64,000 nucleotides of DNA from Candidatus Zixiibacteriota bacterium. GTDB lineage: Bacteria > Zixibacteria > MSB-5A5 > GN15 > JACZUZ01. Numbering within the stretch: position 1 is the first letter of the stretch; each line of letters starts with the position of its first letter. A program made the translations under genes and the position numbers. Location: contig JAJRPJ010000006.1 of assembly GCA_024280835.1 (NCBI GenBank), positions 1 through 64,000 of the forward strand, read 5' to 3'. Under the pieces are notes generated by a model. It ran no database searches. It saw nothing but the letters and a program-made list of their open reading frames with translations, and had not been told where the DNA came from. Below, in pieces: positions 25,897-34,434 of this stretch.

Positions 25897-26907
25897 ATGT
25901 CAAATGAAGTAACGCCTGCGGCCGGCGACGCCCAATCTCTCGAGAGACTCCGCACTGCAGCAGCGCAAATTAAGCGTGAAGTTGGAAAAGTTATTGTCGG
26001 GCAAGAAGATGTAATTGAGCAACTATTGGTTGCGCTACTTGCAGGTGGTCATGCCCTGCTGGTTGGTGTGCCTGGTTTGGCGAAGACACTATTGATTTCG
26101 ACAGTCTCTCAGACATTGGGATTGAAGTTTTCGCGAATTCAGTTTACGCCAGATTTGATGCCTAGTGACATTACTGGCTCTGAGATTCTTGAAGAGGAGC
26201 ATGGTTCGGGCAAGCGTAGCTTTCGTTTTGTACATGGGCCAGTGTTTGCAAATATCGTATTGGCTGATGAGATCAACCGTACTCCCCCGAAAACTCAGGC
26301 GGCGCTTTTGCAGGCGATGCAGGAACATGAAGTGACTGCTGGCGGTGAGACGTTCAAACTTGATGAGCCGTTTTTTGTTTTGGCGACACAGAATCCAATT
26401 GAGCAAGAAGGAACTTATCCACTCCCTGAAGCGCAACTCGATAGATTTATGTTCCATATCAAAGTTGGTTATCCATCGGCTGAAGAAGAGCGTCAGATTG
26501 TTAAAAGCACCACGGCGATTCCTGATTACAAAATTGAGCAGGCGCTTACTGGCGCTGAGATTGTTGAATTGCAACAATTGGTGCGTCGTATTCCAGTTTC
26601 GGATCACCTGGTGCAATATGCGGTTGACTTGGCTCGAGCGACACGACCGAACGAATCAGACATGGCTCCGTTTTTGAAAGAGTGGGTTAGTTGGGGAGCA
26701 GGACCTCGTGCGTCACAGTATTTGATTCTAGCTGCTAAGACACATGCGGCGCTTGATGGTCGTCCGACTCCTGGAGTTGAAGATGTGCAATTTGCGGCTT
26801 ATCCCACTTTGCGTCATCGTATAGTGACGAGTTTTGCCGCTGAGGCCGAGGGCATTGATGTAGATGAAATTATTAGTCGTTTGCTTGAGACTATTAAGCC
26901 GCAATAA
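25897..26907 (+). CDS. MoxR-family AAA+ ATPase
   Basis: The protein carries the AAA_3 signature: Walker A GVPGLAKT, 'RIQFTPDLMPSDITGSEI', Walker B 'IVLADEINRTPPKTQAALLQAMQE' and 'FVLATQNPIEQEGTYPLPEAQLDRF'. MoxR ATPases act as chaperones for assembly of metal- or membrane-bound complexes and usually pair with DUF58/VWA proteins, as here (20 bp to the next gene). Length 336 aa is typical. Confidence 0.95.
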   Translation: MSNEVTPAAGDAQSLERLRTAAAQIKREVGKVIVGQEDVIEQLLVALLAGGHALLVGVPGLAKTLLISTVSQTLGLKFSRIQFTPDLMPSDITGSEILEEEHGSGKRSFRFVHGPVFANIVLADEINRTPPKTQAALLQAMQEHEVTAGGETFKLDEPFFVLATQNPIEQEGTYPLPEAQLDRFMFHIKVGYPSAEEERQIVKSTTAIPDYKIEQALTGAEIVELQQLVRRIPVSDHLVQYAVDLARATRPNESDMAPFLKEWVSWGAGPRASQYLILAAKTHAALDGRPTPGVEDVQFAAYPTLRHRIVTSFAAEAEGIDVDEIISRLLETIKPQ

Positions 26908-26927
26908 GTCGAAGACAAGACTGCTCA

Positions 26928-27824
26928 ATGGCTAACCAATCATACAAGTTTCTTGATCCGCAAACAGTTTCGCGTTTGGACTCGCTTGAGTTGCGCGCGA
27001 AAATGGTGGTCGAGGGATTTATCTCTGGTCTACATAAGTCTCCGTTTCATGGATTCTCAGTTGAGTTCGCTGATCGTCGGCAGTATATGCCAGGTGATCC
27101 GCTGAAGCTAGTGGACTGGAAGCACTATGCCAAGTCCGACCGATATTTTATCAAGCAATACGAAGAAGAGACTAATCTCAAGAGTTATTTGCTTTTGGAT
27201 TTGTCGGGGTCGATGGCTTATACGTCTGATGTCATTAGCAAGCGTGACTATGCAGGATCACTGGCGGCCTCGTTGGCCTACTTGAATCTTAAGCAACGTG
27301 ACGCTGTGGGGTTGGTGACATTTGACTCTAAGATTCGGAGTTATATTCCGCCTGGTTCACGGGCTGGGCAGCTCAATCAGATTCTGGCTGAAATTCAGGA
27401 GCAAAAGCCAGCTAATGACACTGATGTTGGTTCGGCTTTGCATTTGATGGCTGAGCGGATTAAGCGTCGTGGGTTAATAGTTGTGATTTCTGATATGTTG
27501 GATGATCCTGAAAAGATTATTAGTGGTTTGCGACATTTTCGTCACAATCGTCACGAGGTGATTGTTTTTCATATAGTTGACCCTCGCGAGCAGGATTTTG
27601 CTTTTCGGGATGAGGCGATTTTCAAAGATATGGAAACTGGCGAAGAAATTACGACTCTCCCCTGGCAGATTAAGAAGTCTTATTCTGAGGCCTTTAAGAA
27701 CTTTACGGACACTTTGGCTTTGCAGTGTCGCCAAAGTCGGATAGACTACCATTTGATTGACACTTCCACTCCTTTTGATTCGGCGTTGTATTCATTTCTT
27801 GGCAAACGCGCTAGGTTGTATTGA
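26928..27824 (+). CDS. DUF58 domain-containing protein (VWA-like)
   Basis: The protein shows the DUF58 core 'GLHKSPFHGFSVEFADRRQYMPGDPLKLVDWKHYAKSD' and a VWA-like MIDAS motif 'LLLDLSGSMAY' (about 87-97) with 'DVGSALHLMAERI'. These proteins partner MoxR ATPases. Here it lacks the downstream Bat-type membrane VWA genes; the next gene is sodC, 177 bp away. Confidence 0.93.
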   Translation: MANQSYKFLDPQTVSRLDSLELRAKMVVEGFISGLHKSPFHGFSVEFADRRQYMPGDPLKLVDWKHYAKSDRYFIKQYEEETNLKSYLLLDLSGSMAYTSDVISKRDYAGSLAASLAYLNLKQRDAVGLVTFDSKIRSYIPPGSRAGQLNQILAEIQEQKPANDTDVGSALHLMAERIKRRGLIVVISDMLDDPEKIISGLRHFRHNRHEVIVFHIVDPREQDFAFRDEAIFKDMETGEEITTLPWQIKKSYSEAFKNFTDTLALQCRQSRIDYHLIDTSTPFDSALYSFLGKRARLY

Positions 27825-28001
27825 TCTCCTCAAGAATTGCGAAACACAGAACTCTTCCACTTGATTTAAGTTCAATAATTCATTTCTTTGTCAGGCGGTT
27901 GGGCAATAGTACGTTTCTAGTTGTGGATGTTTGAAAAGCAGGCGCTCATCAGCGCCCATATTGAACAAAACAGTATCAATGTTGTTACACGGAGGTTTTA
28001 C

Positions 28002-28568
28002 ATGAGTTTATTCAAAGTAGTTTCACCGAGAAATGTGCTTGCGCTTGGTTTTGCGGCGCTAGTTGTTTCTTCTTGTGCCACAGCCGACAAAGAGCCCACG
28101 AAAGTTGAAACTGTTGATGCGCCGAGTCATGCTATTGTTGTGATGGCGCCGACTGAGGGCAATGATGTGCATGGGACAATTGAGTTTACCGCTGTTGAGG
28201 GTGGTGTGCGGGTTGTCGCTAATGTTACAGGATTGACTCCTGGGGCGCATGGTTTTCATGTTCACGAGTTCGGCGACTGTACCAGACTTGACGGCAAGTC
28301 AGCTGGTGGACATTTCAATCCTGAAGGTGTTGAACATGGCGGACCTGATGCGGCGGTTAGACATGTTGGTGATTTGGGTAATTTGGTAGCGGATAAAAAC
28401 GGAGTGGTCACTATGGATGTTGTCGACAAAATGCTTTCGTTTTCTGGTTCACATTCAATAATTGGCCGTGGTGTGATTATTCACGCAGGCGCCGATGATT
28501 TGACATCACAGCCGACAGGGGCCGCAGGCGCTAGATTGGCATGCGGTGTGATTGGTAGCGCTAAGTAG
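28002..28568 (+). CDS. sodC: Cu/Zn superoxide dismutase, lipoprotein
   Basis: The SOD signature 'HGFHVHEFGDCTRLDGKSAGGHFNPEG' supplies copper/zinc histidines, with a later 'GRGVIIHAGADDL' ligand and 'GARLACGVIG' disulfide cysteine. A lipobox (LVVSSC, Cys25) predicts an outer- or inner-membrane lipoprotein facing the periplasm, where it detoxifies superoxide. The ATG at 28002 follows GGAGG (27991-27995). A longer in-frame start at 27921 would bury the signal peptide and is rejected. Confidence 0.93.
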   Translation: MSLFKVVSPRNVLALGFAALVVSSCATADKEPTKVETVDAPSHAIVVMAPTEGNDVHGTIEFTAVEGGVRVVANVTGLTPGAHGFHVHEFGDCTRLDGKSAGGHFNPEGVEHGGPDAAVRHVGDLGNLVADKNGVVTMDVVDKMLSFSGSHSIIGRGVIIHAGADDLTSQPTGAAGARLACGVIGSAK

Positions 28569-28592
28569 TTGTAACAAGAGAGAGTAACAGAA

Positions 28593-30161
28593 TTATTTCA
28601 ACAAAACGGCCTTGCGGGTTTCCGCGAGGCCGTTCTTTGTTGTGGCGTGGATGAAGTACAGGCCGGAAGAGTACTCGACTGCGTTCCATGAGAATGTACT
28701 CTCCCCTGCTGATAGTGTGCCAGAGAACAACTCACTGACCTTCTGGCCGAGGATATTGTAGATATTGATAGTTACTTCTGTCTTGCCGTTAGTGACAATT
28801 GAAAAGGAGACAGAGGGGTTGAATGGATTTGGGTACGGCTCGGACAGAGTGAATGATTCGGGTAGGAGCGCTATGTCATCATCGTCTGCAACATCAGTGA
28901 CAAAATCAAAGCCATAGGCTTCAAGTAAAGTGTCATTGAGTGTCACTAAGTATTTGTTTCCATCGCCGAAGAGGTCATACCATCCTTGGATTCCTGACGG
29001 CAAGGGTTCGGTTGTGGAATCAATGACCTCTCCCGTCGCGCTGTTAAACTCATACATTGTTGTGCCCTGAATTGCCATGAAACGTTTGGGGCGTTGGGGA
29101 TGATACACGAAAGTGGTAAAGTTGAAATCAGAACTCTGCCACAGTGACGTCATGCCCAGTGTATCGTCGAATGCAAACATTTCGACATAGTTGAGATATT
29201 CACAATTACTGATTCCACTTTGGTGAATAAGGGCTCCACTTCTATTTGTATCTATCAGTGAGACACCAGCAACCAATAATGATTGTGATAGGATATTATC
29301 GTTAAGGTCATTTTCGATACATGTGCTGAATTCGTTAGGAAATGTATGGTAAGAGTGCAGTTGTTCATAGATGTTAAGTCTTGAGTTTTGCACGGTCAAA
29401 TTAGGACTTTGTAACTCATCGTAGGCATACCTGTACGCTTCAAAAAATGAATGACCATCATAGTTCTCTTCAAGAAAAGAAACAGGAAAGAGAATTTTCG
29501 TTTCCAGTTGATTCGGAAATTTGTTCCATATGTTTGTGAAGCCAGCGCTATTTTCAACGGGGAACCCTGCTACTGAATGATCTTCTAACCAACCAACACT
29601 AAATGCCAAGTTTTCGTGGCCATCACTATTGAAATCGCCACTAGACAGCAGATTAGGAAATGGAAAACCATATAGGTTCACAAAACTCCAGGCACGCTCA
29701 ATTATATAGACAGTGCTATCGGCATTCTCAGGATAATTGATTTCTTGAACAGTCAGATGTAGTTCAACGGTATCGGTTGAGAAAAACTCCCAAGGCAAAG
29801 GTCGCGCATAGTTGCGGAAGTCAAAAACCAACATTGCGATTTCTATTTTTCCGTCGGAATCGAAATCTCCGAGAACGACGGAGTGTAAACTGTCAACTTC
29901 ATTGTCAAAGACATGTTTGAAGATTGGTGTTGAGTCACCTGGCTGAGTAACTATTACTTTATAGTTATTCCATGAGGCGCTCAATGTTCTACTTATTGAA
30001 TCTGCGGGGCGAATAAACAGTCCCTTCGGTTGAGCAAGTGAAGTAGGGCTCCAATTGGGAAGTTTGGCTAGTTTGATCTCGGATATAGCTTTATCAGGGA
30101 TGAGGATTGCGCACACTAAAAGCAACGCACATGCGGTCAACTGTGAAAATCTTTGAAACAT
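28593..30161 (-). CDS. Secreted FG-GAP/VCBS-like protein with sorting tail
   Basis: The 522-residue protein has a signal peptide (LTACALLLVCAILIPDKAIS). FG-GAP/VCBS-like calcium-binding motifs follow ('GDFDSDGKIEIAMLVFDF', 'SGDFNSDGHENLAFSVG', 'DLFGDGNKYLVTL'). The C-terminus is a FlgD-like sorting tail (YPNPFNPSVSFSI...YNILGQKVSEL...SSGLYFIHATT). It is likely exported to the cell surface. A strong hairpin lies within its last codons. It converges on sodC. Confidence 0.75.
   Translation of the reverse strand: MFQRFSQLTACALLLVCAILIPDKAISEIKLAKLPNWSPTSLAQPKGLFIRPADSISRTLSASWNNYKVIVTQPGDSTPIFKHVFDNEVDSLHSVVLGDFDSDGKIEIAMLVFDFRNYARPLPWEFFSTDTVELHLTVQEINYPENADSTVYIIERAWSFVNLYGFPFPNLLSSGDFNSDGHENLAFSVGWLEDHSVAGFPVENSAGFTNIWNKFPNQLETKILFPVSFLEENYDGHSFFEAYRYAYDELQSPNLTVQNSRLNIYEQLHSYHTFPNEFSTCIENDLNDNILSQSLLVAGVSLIDTNRSGALIHQSGISNCEYLNYVEMFAFDDTLGMTSLWQSSDFNFTTFVYHPQRPKRFMAIQGTTMYEFNSATGEVIDSTTEPLPSGIQGWYDLFGDGNKYLVTLNDTLLEAYGFDFVTDVADDDDIALLPESFTLSEPYPNPFNPSVSFSIVTNGKTEVTINIYNILGQKVSELFSGTLSAGESTFSWNAVEYSSGLYFIHATTKNGLAETRKAVLLK
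28605..28640. terminator. Bidirectional terminator between sodC and the convergent secreted-protein gene
   Basis: AACGGCCTTGCGG-GTTT-CCGCGAGGCCGTT forms a 13-bp stem with one G-T pair, flanked by T-rich sequence on both strands. It overlaps the last codons of the minus-strand gene. Confidence 0.7.
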
Positions 30162-30292
30162 TATGAATCTACTCCTCTTCCCTATTGGCGGTTGGGTATA
30201 AGAACAATACTACAATATCTGTATCTGTCAAACGATTAATCCGCCTCAGGATGTGCCGCCACAATTGAGCTACGAGTATTTGGGCTATCAAC

Positions 30293-30327
30293 AAAAAACA
30301 GCCAGAGCATTACTTGGCTCTGGCTGT
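30293..30327 (-). terminator. Terminator of the DUF1579 gene
   Basis: On the minus strand an 11-bp stem (ACAGCCAGAGC / GCTCTGGCTGT) is followed by six T. Confidence 0.85.
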
Positions 30328-30356
30328 CAAATTGATAATGGGGTGATTGTCGAGGG

Positions 30357-30944
30357 CTACTGTTTGGTGTAGACGCCTTTCATGCTGACATACCAAGACT
30401 TGCCATTGTCGTGGGAGTTTTCCATCGTCCAGTCTATTTCGGTAGCGCTTTTCATGGTTGTTGTTTCACGCGTTAGGTAGTCCTCACCCATGTATGTACT
30501 GGTACCATCGAATACGAGCTTGCCGTCTTTGAGGTCACCTTCGCTGATATATTGAAGAGCTTCCATATTGTCAATCCAAGTACTTTGCCATTTGCCAGTG
30601 TTGCGATTGAAACTAATCATTGAGATGCCTTTGAACTTCATACCCATCACTGAAGTTGAAAACTCTCCACGATTGGCAGCGCCACCTAGTACGGGGGTGA
30701 TAACCAAGGTCGATGGTGAGGATGTCCATGGGGCTTCCTGAGACATGCGCATTTGGAAATCGGCTTTCCAAGTTCCAACCATCCCTGCGACCATTTTCAT
30801 TTCGGCGGGTGGTCCCATCGGCGGCATTCCGCCAGCGTGGCCGTCGCGAGCCTCAGTTGAATCTCCGGCTGAGACGGCGGTGGCCATCAACAATACTGCA
30901 CAAAAGCCAGTGAATAGTTTTTTGGAAAGTGATTTGAACAACAT
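30357..30944 (-). CDS. DUF1579 family secreted protein
   Basis: The 195-residue protein has a signal peptide (LFTGFCAVLLMATAVSAG), a short G/P/M-rich linker and a beta-rich domain. That domain contains the DUF1579 pattern: 'MVGTWKADFQM', 'GGAANRGEFSTSVMGMKFKGISMISFNRNTGKWQSTWIDNM' and 'DLTRE'-like 'DYLTRETTTMKS'. Function of the family is unknown; the fold resembles lipocalin-like barrels. Its own terminator follows. Confidence 0.8.
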   Translation of the reverse strand: MLFKSLSKKLFTGFCAVLLMATAVSAGDSTEARDGHAGGMPPMGPPAEMKMVAGMVGTWKADFQMRMSQEAPWTSSPSTLVITPVLGGAANRGEFSTSVMGMKFKGISMISFNRNTGKWQSTWIDNMEALQYISEGDLKDGKLVFDGTSTYMGEDYLTRETTTMKSATEIDWTMENSHDNGKSWYVSMKGVYTKQ

Positions 30945-31270
30945 TTTGCTTCCCCTTTGTGTAAATGACTTGTGTAGGCGCTATAGTCGAGAGTCGACAT
31001 AAGCTTGGTTTTATGGTTTTGTCCTTCATTTGAAGATACATCCGAAGAATGACTCGGCGCAAGCGATTCTTGTTCACATTATTGAGATAGAAGACTTATT
31101 AGGATCAGTTGACCGAATTCTCTCATTCAATAATTTGGGAGAAAGACAGATTTTACTTATACTGTGGGCATAATAGTGAGCGTTTTCGCTCATAGGGTGG
31201 GATTTTTAGCTAATTCGGCCGGCCAACCCGTGAACTCATTACAAATAAACAGGTTATAGACAAGTAAGTT
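30945..31270. other. Divergent promoter region
   Basis: A 326-bp gap between divergent genes. AT-rich sequence with CATAATAG at 31169-31176 could supply a -10 for the epimerase gene, but no matching -35 is clear. No ORF or RNA structure is recognised. Confidence 0.4.
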
Positions 31271-32329
31271 ATGAAGAACAAGCGTGTATTAGTAACGGGC
31301 GGGGCTGGATTTCTGGGTTATCATATTGCCCAACAATTACCAGATATGGGGGTCTCGTTTATGGCCTTCAATGACATAGCCGGATTTTTGTCAGATGAAT
31401 ACCCCGATGGGTCATTGTTGGCCAATGTGGATGTGCGTGACAAGGCGGCGATGACGGCTTTGATTAAAGACAATAATATAGAAGTGATTGTGCATACCGC
31501 CGCCGCGCTTCCGCTTTGTAAGCGTGATGAGATTTATTCGACAAATGTTGAGGGGCTGCGCAACACGTTGGAAGTCGCTCGCGATTGCGGGGTTGAGCGG
31601 TTTATTTTTATTAGCTCGACTGCAGTTTATGGGGTTCCTGAAAAACATCCGCTTTTTGAGGATGATGATGTCGTCGGGGTTGGCGCTTATGGTGAGACAA
31701 AGATTCTCGGCGAGGAGTTGTGTCGGCAGTTTCGCAGTCAGGGACTGTGTGTCACTATCATTCGTCCGAAGACGTTTATCGGCACTGCGCGATTAGGAGT
31801 ATTTCAGATTTTGTATGATTGGGTGGATTCGGGTAAACGGATTCCGATTATTGGTAGTGGGGCGAATAAGTACCAACTGCTTGAAGTTCGGGATTTGGTT
31901 GAGGCGATTCGTTTGGCGGGGACACTTGATCATAGTGTCACCAATGATGTCTTCAATGTTGGCGCTATGAAGTACGCGGAGGTTCGGCAGGATGTTGGGG
32001 CTTTGTGTGACTTTGCTGGCAATGGCGCACGGATAATGCCCACCCCGGCTCCAATTGTCAAACCCGCTCTGGCGTTTTTTGAGATGATTGGTGTTTCGCC
32101 GTTATATAAATGGGTTTATGGCACGGCCGACAAAGACAGTTATGTTTCCACTGACAAGATAGAATCTAAGCTGGGCTGGAAAGCAAAGTATTCCAATGAA
32201 GACGCGTTAATCGGTTCGCACAAATGGTATCTAGAACACAAGGACGAACTTGAGACATCAAAGACCGGCACGACACATCGTGTTGGTTGGGATCAGGGTA
32301 TTTTGGGGTTCTTTAAGAAGTGGCTGTGA
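31271..32329 (+). CDS. NAD-dependent epimerase/dehydratase (extended SDR)
   Basis: The Rossmann motif TGGAGFLG (residues 9-16) and the catalytic YGETK (about 140) define an extended short-chain dehydrogenase/reductase acting on nucleotide sugars or related substrates. 'VHTAAALPLCKRDEIYSTNVEGLRNTLE' and 'FIFISSTAVYG' are typical. The C-terminal part ('KIESKLGWKAKYSNEDAL') is normal for the family. The exact substrate cannot be read from the sequence. Monocistronic by position. Confidence 0.88.
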   Translation: MKNKRVLVTGGAGFLGYHIAQQLPDMGVSFMAFNDIAGFLSDEYPDGSLLANVDVRDKAAMTALIKDNNIEVIVHTAAALPLCKRDEIYSTNVEGLRNTLEVARDCGVERFIFISSTAVYGVPEKHPLFEDDDVVGVGAYGETKILGEELCRQFRSQGLCVTIIRPKTFIGTARLGVFQILYDWVDSGKRIPIIGSGANKYQLLEVRDLVEAIRLAGTLDHSVTNDVFNVGAMKYAEVRQDVGALCDFAGNGARIMPTPAPIVKPALAFFEMIGVSPLYKWVYGTADKDSYVSTDKIESKLGWKAKYSNEDALIGSHKWYLEHKDELETSKTGTTHRVGWDQGILGFFKKWL

Positions 32330-32341
32330 TTCGACAAGAGC

Positions 32342-32896
32342 TCAAAGTAACTTCAGAATTTCTTCGTGTAGCATTCGGCGGTATTGGATTCCTCCGCTTT
32401 TATAGTTTTTGACACGTTCGCGGAATTCGTCGAAGATGCTCATCTCCGCCCATTTGGCTTCGCGGATTTCTTGGGTGTCATGCGGTGTTATTGTTTGACT
32501 TAGCGCTTTGCAGATGAAGACGTGTGTGTACCAGCGTAGTGTGCGTGTCTCTGATGTAAAATCTACTGTGACACGCAGTAAATACTTTTCCAATTCAATT
32601 TCTAATCCCGTTTCTTCGTAGGACTCGCGCTTGATTCCATCGGTGAATGATTCATCGGGGTCTAGTCCGCCTGAGGGTGGTCTGTATAATCCTTCGGGAT
32701 AGCCGTGTTTGTTCATCACGGCAATTTGCCCAGCGGCGTTGAAGATTAGGAAAGTGACATCATGTTCTCTGCCACGCTTTTGGGTTTTCTTGATGAAGTC
32801 GAGTTCGTCTTCTGTCAGTGGCGCGGTGATGTGCTTGTCGACGGGAGTTCCATAGAGCTCTTCGGCCTCGGTGACCAGATTATTGGTTACAAACAT
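32342..32896 (-). CDS. Nudix hydrolase
   Basis: The Nudix box GLDPDESFTDGIKRESYEET-G (residues 77-97) has all catalytic glutamates (RE..EE). The enzyme should hydrolyse a nucleoside diphosphate linked to another moiety. The 184-residue protein has an N-terminal helical extension (1-40) before the beta-domain. It lies 19 bp downstream of the M24 peptidase gene on the same strand, so the two are probably co-transcribed. Confidence 0.9.
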   Translation of the reverse strand: MFVTNNLVTEAEELYGTPVDKHITAPLTEDELDFIKKTQKRGREHDVTFLIFNAAGQIAVMNKHGYPEGLYRPPSGGLDPDESFTDGIKRESYEETGLEIELEKYLLRVTVDFTSETRTLRWYTHVFICKALSQTITPHDTQEIREAKWAEMSIFDEFRERVKNYKSGGIQYRRMLHEEILKLL

Positions 32897-32915
32897 GATT
32901 AACGAATCATTACAG

Positions 32916-34214
32916 TTAGAACAGTAACAACAATTCTGTTTGTTGTGGTGTGGTTGTCACTACTGGGCCGTCTTTGGTTATCATCACGTCAATTTCAGAA
33001 CGGAAGCCGTAGCCTTTTTCGAAATTGTAGATTCCAGGTTCCAGTGAGAACACGTGGCCAGGCAACAGGGCGCGGCGGTCGGCCGTTTCGAGATTGTCGA
33101 TGTTCGGTCCGCTACCGTGGACATCGCCTGTGATTGAGTGTCCTGTACGATGAGTGAAGAATTCGCCATAGCCCGCATCGGTTATCACTTTGCGTGAGGC
33201 ATCATCTGCGTCTGCACCGTAGACCGGGCCTTTGCCGAAGTTATCTTTGATATAGTCGAAGGCTGCTTGTTGGGCGCCGAGGACATAGTTGAATAGTTCA
33301 ATATAGAGTTCTGGCGCGTTTTCGTGTTCGGGGCCATTGGCGTAGGCCATCCAGCATAGATCGGAATAGACACCATCATCTTTGTCGAACTTGGCCCACA
33401 TATCAATTAGAATTAAGTCACCCATTTTTATTTCGTTTGAGCTTTCAGGTGATGGCTCGTAGTGCGGGTTGCCAGCGTAAGCGTTGACTGCGACGATTGG
33501 ATAGTGATCGGCGACCATGCCTTCTTCGGCGTAGCGGCTCATAATGAATTGTGCGACTTCGTATTCATCGACGCGTTCTTTTGATTCGAGTTTGGTCTTG
33601 ATGTAGGCAAAGGCTTCGTCTTTGATGGCGATGTTTTTCTTGCTGGCGCTGACATGTAAGTCAAGACGTTCAGGTGACAGCGCTGCTTCGAGTTTGGCGA
33701 CTATGTCCGCTGAGCTGACTATCTCAAGTCCGAATGAGCGAATCAATTCTACTGTGCCGGCATCGACTATGCCGATGTACGGCAGGCGTCCCATGGGTGA
33801 GTATTCCATCGCTAGTTTTTTCGGCGTAGAGCTGAGGGCTGAGTTTAGTTCGGAGTTTAGAGTTTCTTCTAGGATGCGGTAGTTTGAATAAGTTATTTTT
33901 CTACCTGGCAGATCGACGAATTTGTCCTCTTCGATTTTGTGGACGAAACCTATGGGTTCGCCTTGGGCAGGGATGAAATAAAATGAGCGGCGTGTCACGA
34001 CACCTGAAAGTCCGAGGAACTCTACGGCGACAGAGTTGTGGCCGTGGAAGTCATAGAGTAGCCAGCCATCGATACCGAGTTCTTTGAGGACTTTTTGGGT
34101 TCTTTCGATACCAGCTTGGTTGAGCGTGGTGGCGGCGTTGGCTGATTGGATTTGGGTTGTGGCAGTCATAATTATTCCGAGCGCTAGGGTCTTGAGTATG
34201 ATGTTCTTTTGCAT
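32916..34214 (-). CDS. M24-family Xaa-Pro aminopeptidase-like protein, exported
   Basis: The creatinase-like N-domain and C-terminal pita-bread domain carry the metal ligands in order: 'LILIDMWAKFDKDDGVYSD' (two Asp), 'HRTGHSITGDVHGSGPNID' (His), 'FSLEPGIY' (Glu) and 'RSEIDVMI' (Glu). All appear intact. A signal peptide (TLALGIIMTATTQIQSANA) indicates periplasmic location. The ATG at 34214 is preceded by AAGGATAAG and gives a better leader than the longer start at 34247. Confidence 0.88.
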   Translation of the reverse strand: MQKNIILKTLALGIIMTATTQIQSANAATTLNQAGIERTQKVLKELGIDGWLLYDFHGHNSVAVEFLGLSGVVTRRSFYFIPAQGEPIGFVHKIEEDKFVDLPGRKITYSNYRILEETLNSELNSALSSTPKKLAMEYSPMGRLPYIGIVDAGTVELIRSFGLEIVSSADIVAKLEAALSPERLDLHVSASKKNIAIKDEAFAYIKTKLESKERVDEYEVAQFIMSRYAEEGMVADHYPIVAVNAYAGNPHYEPSPESSNEIKMGDLILIDMWAKFDKDDGVYSDLCWMAYANGPEHENAPELYIELFNYVLGAQQAAFDYIKDNFGKGPVYGADADDASRKVITDAGYGEFFTHRTGHSITGDVHGSGPNIDNLETADRRALLPGHVFSLEPGIYNFEKGYGFRSEIDVMITKDGPVVTTTPQQTELLLLF

Positions 34215-34434
34215 GGTCTTATCCTTCCATCTTCGGGATGGTTTCATTCAGGGGGCAATTGACGGAAAGATGAGGGGTTTGTCAAGATGTGCGCCTAAGG
34301 CTGGATATTTGGAGAATCTGAGACTCCAGCTCTCGGCAATATCTTATCTTGACAAAGGTTTGTAATCCTTTAGATTGAGTATGCTAGCTACTCTCCCCCG
34401 GTAACTAGACGCTCAATCCGGAAAGGAAGCATAT

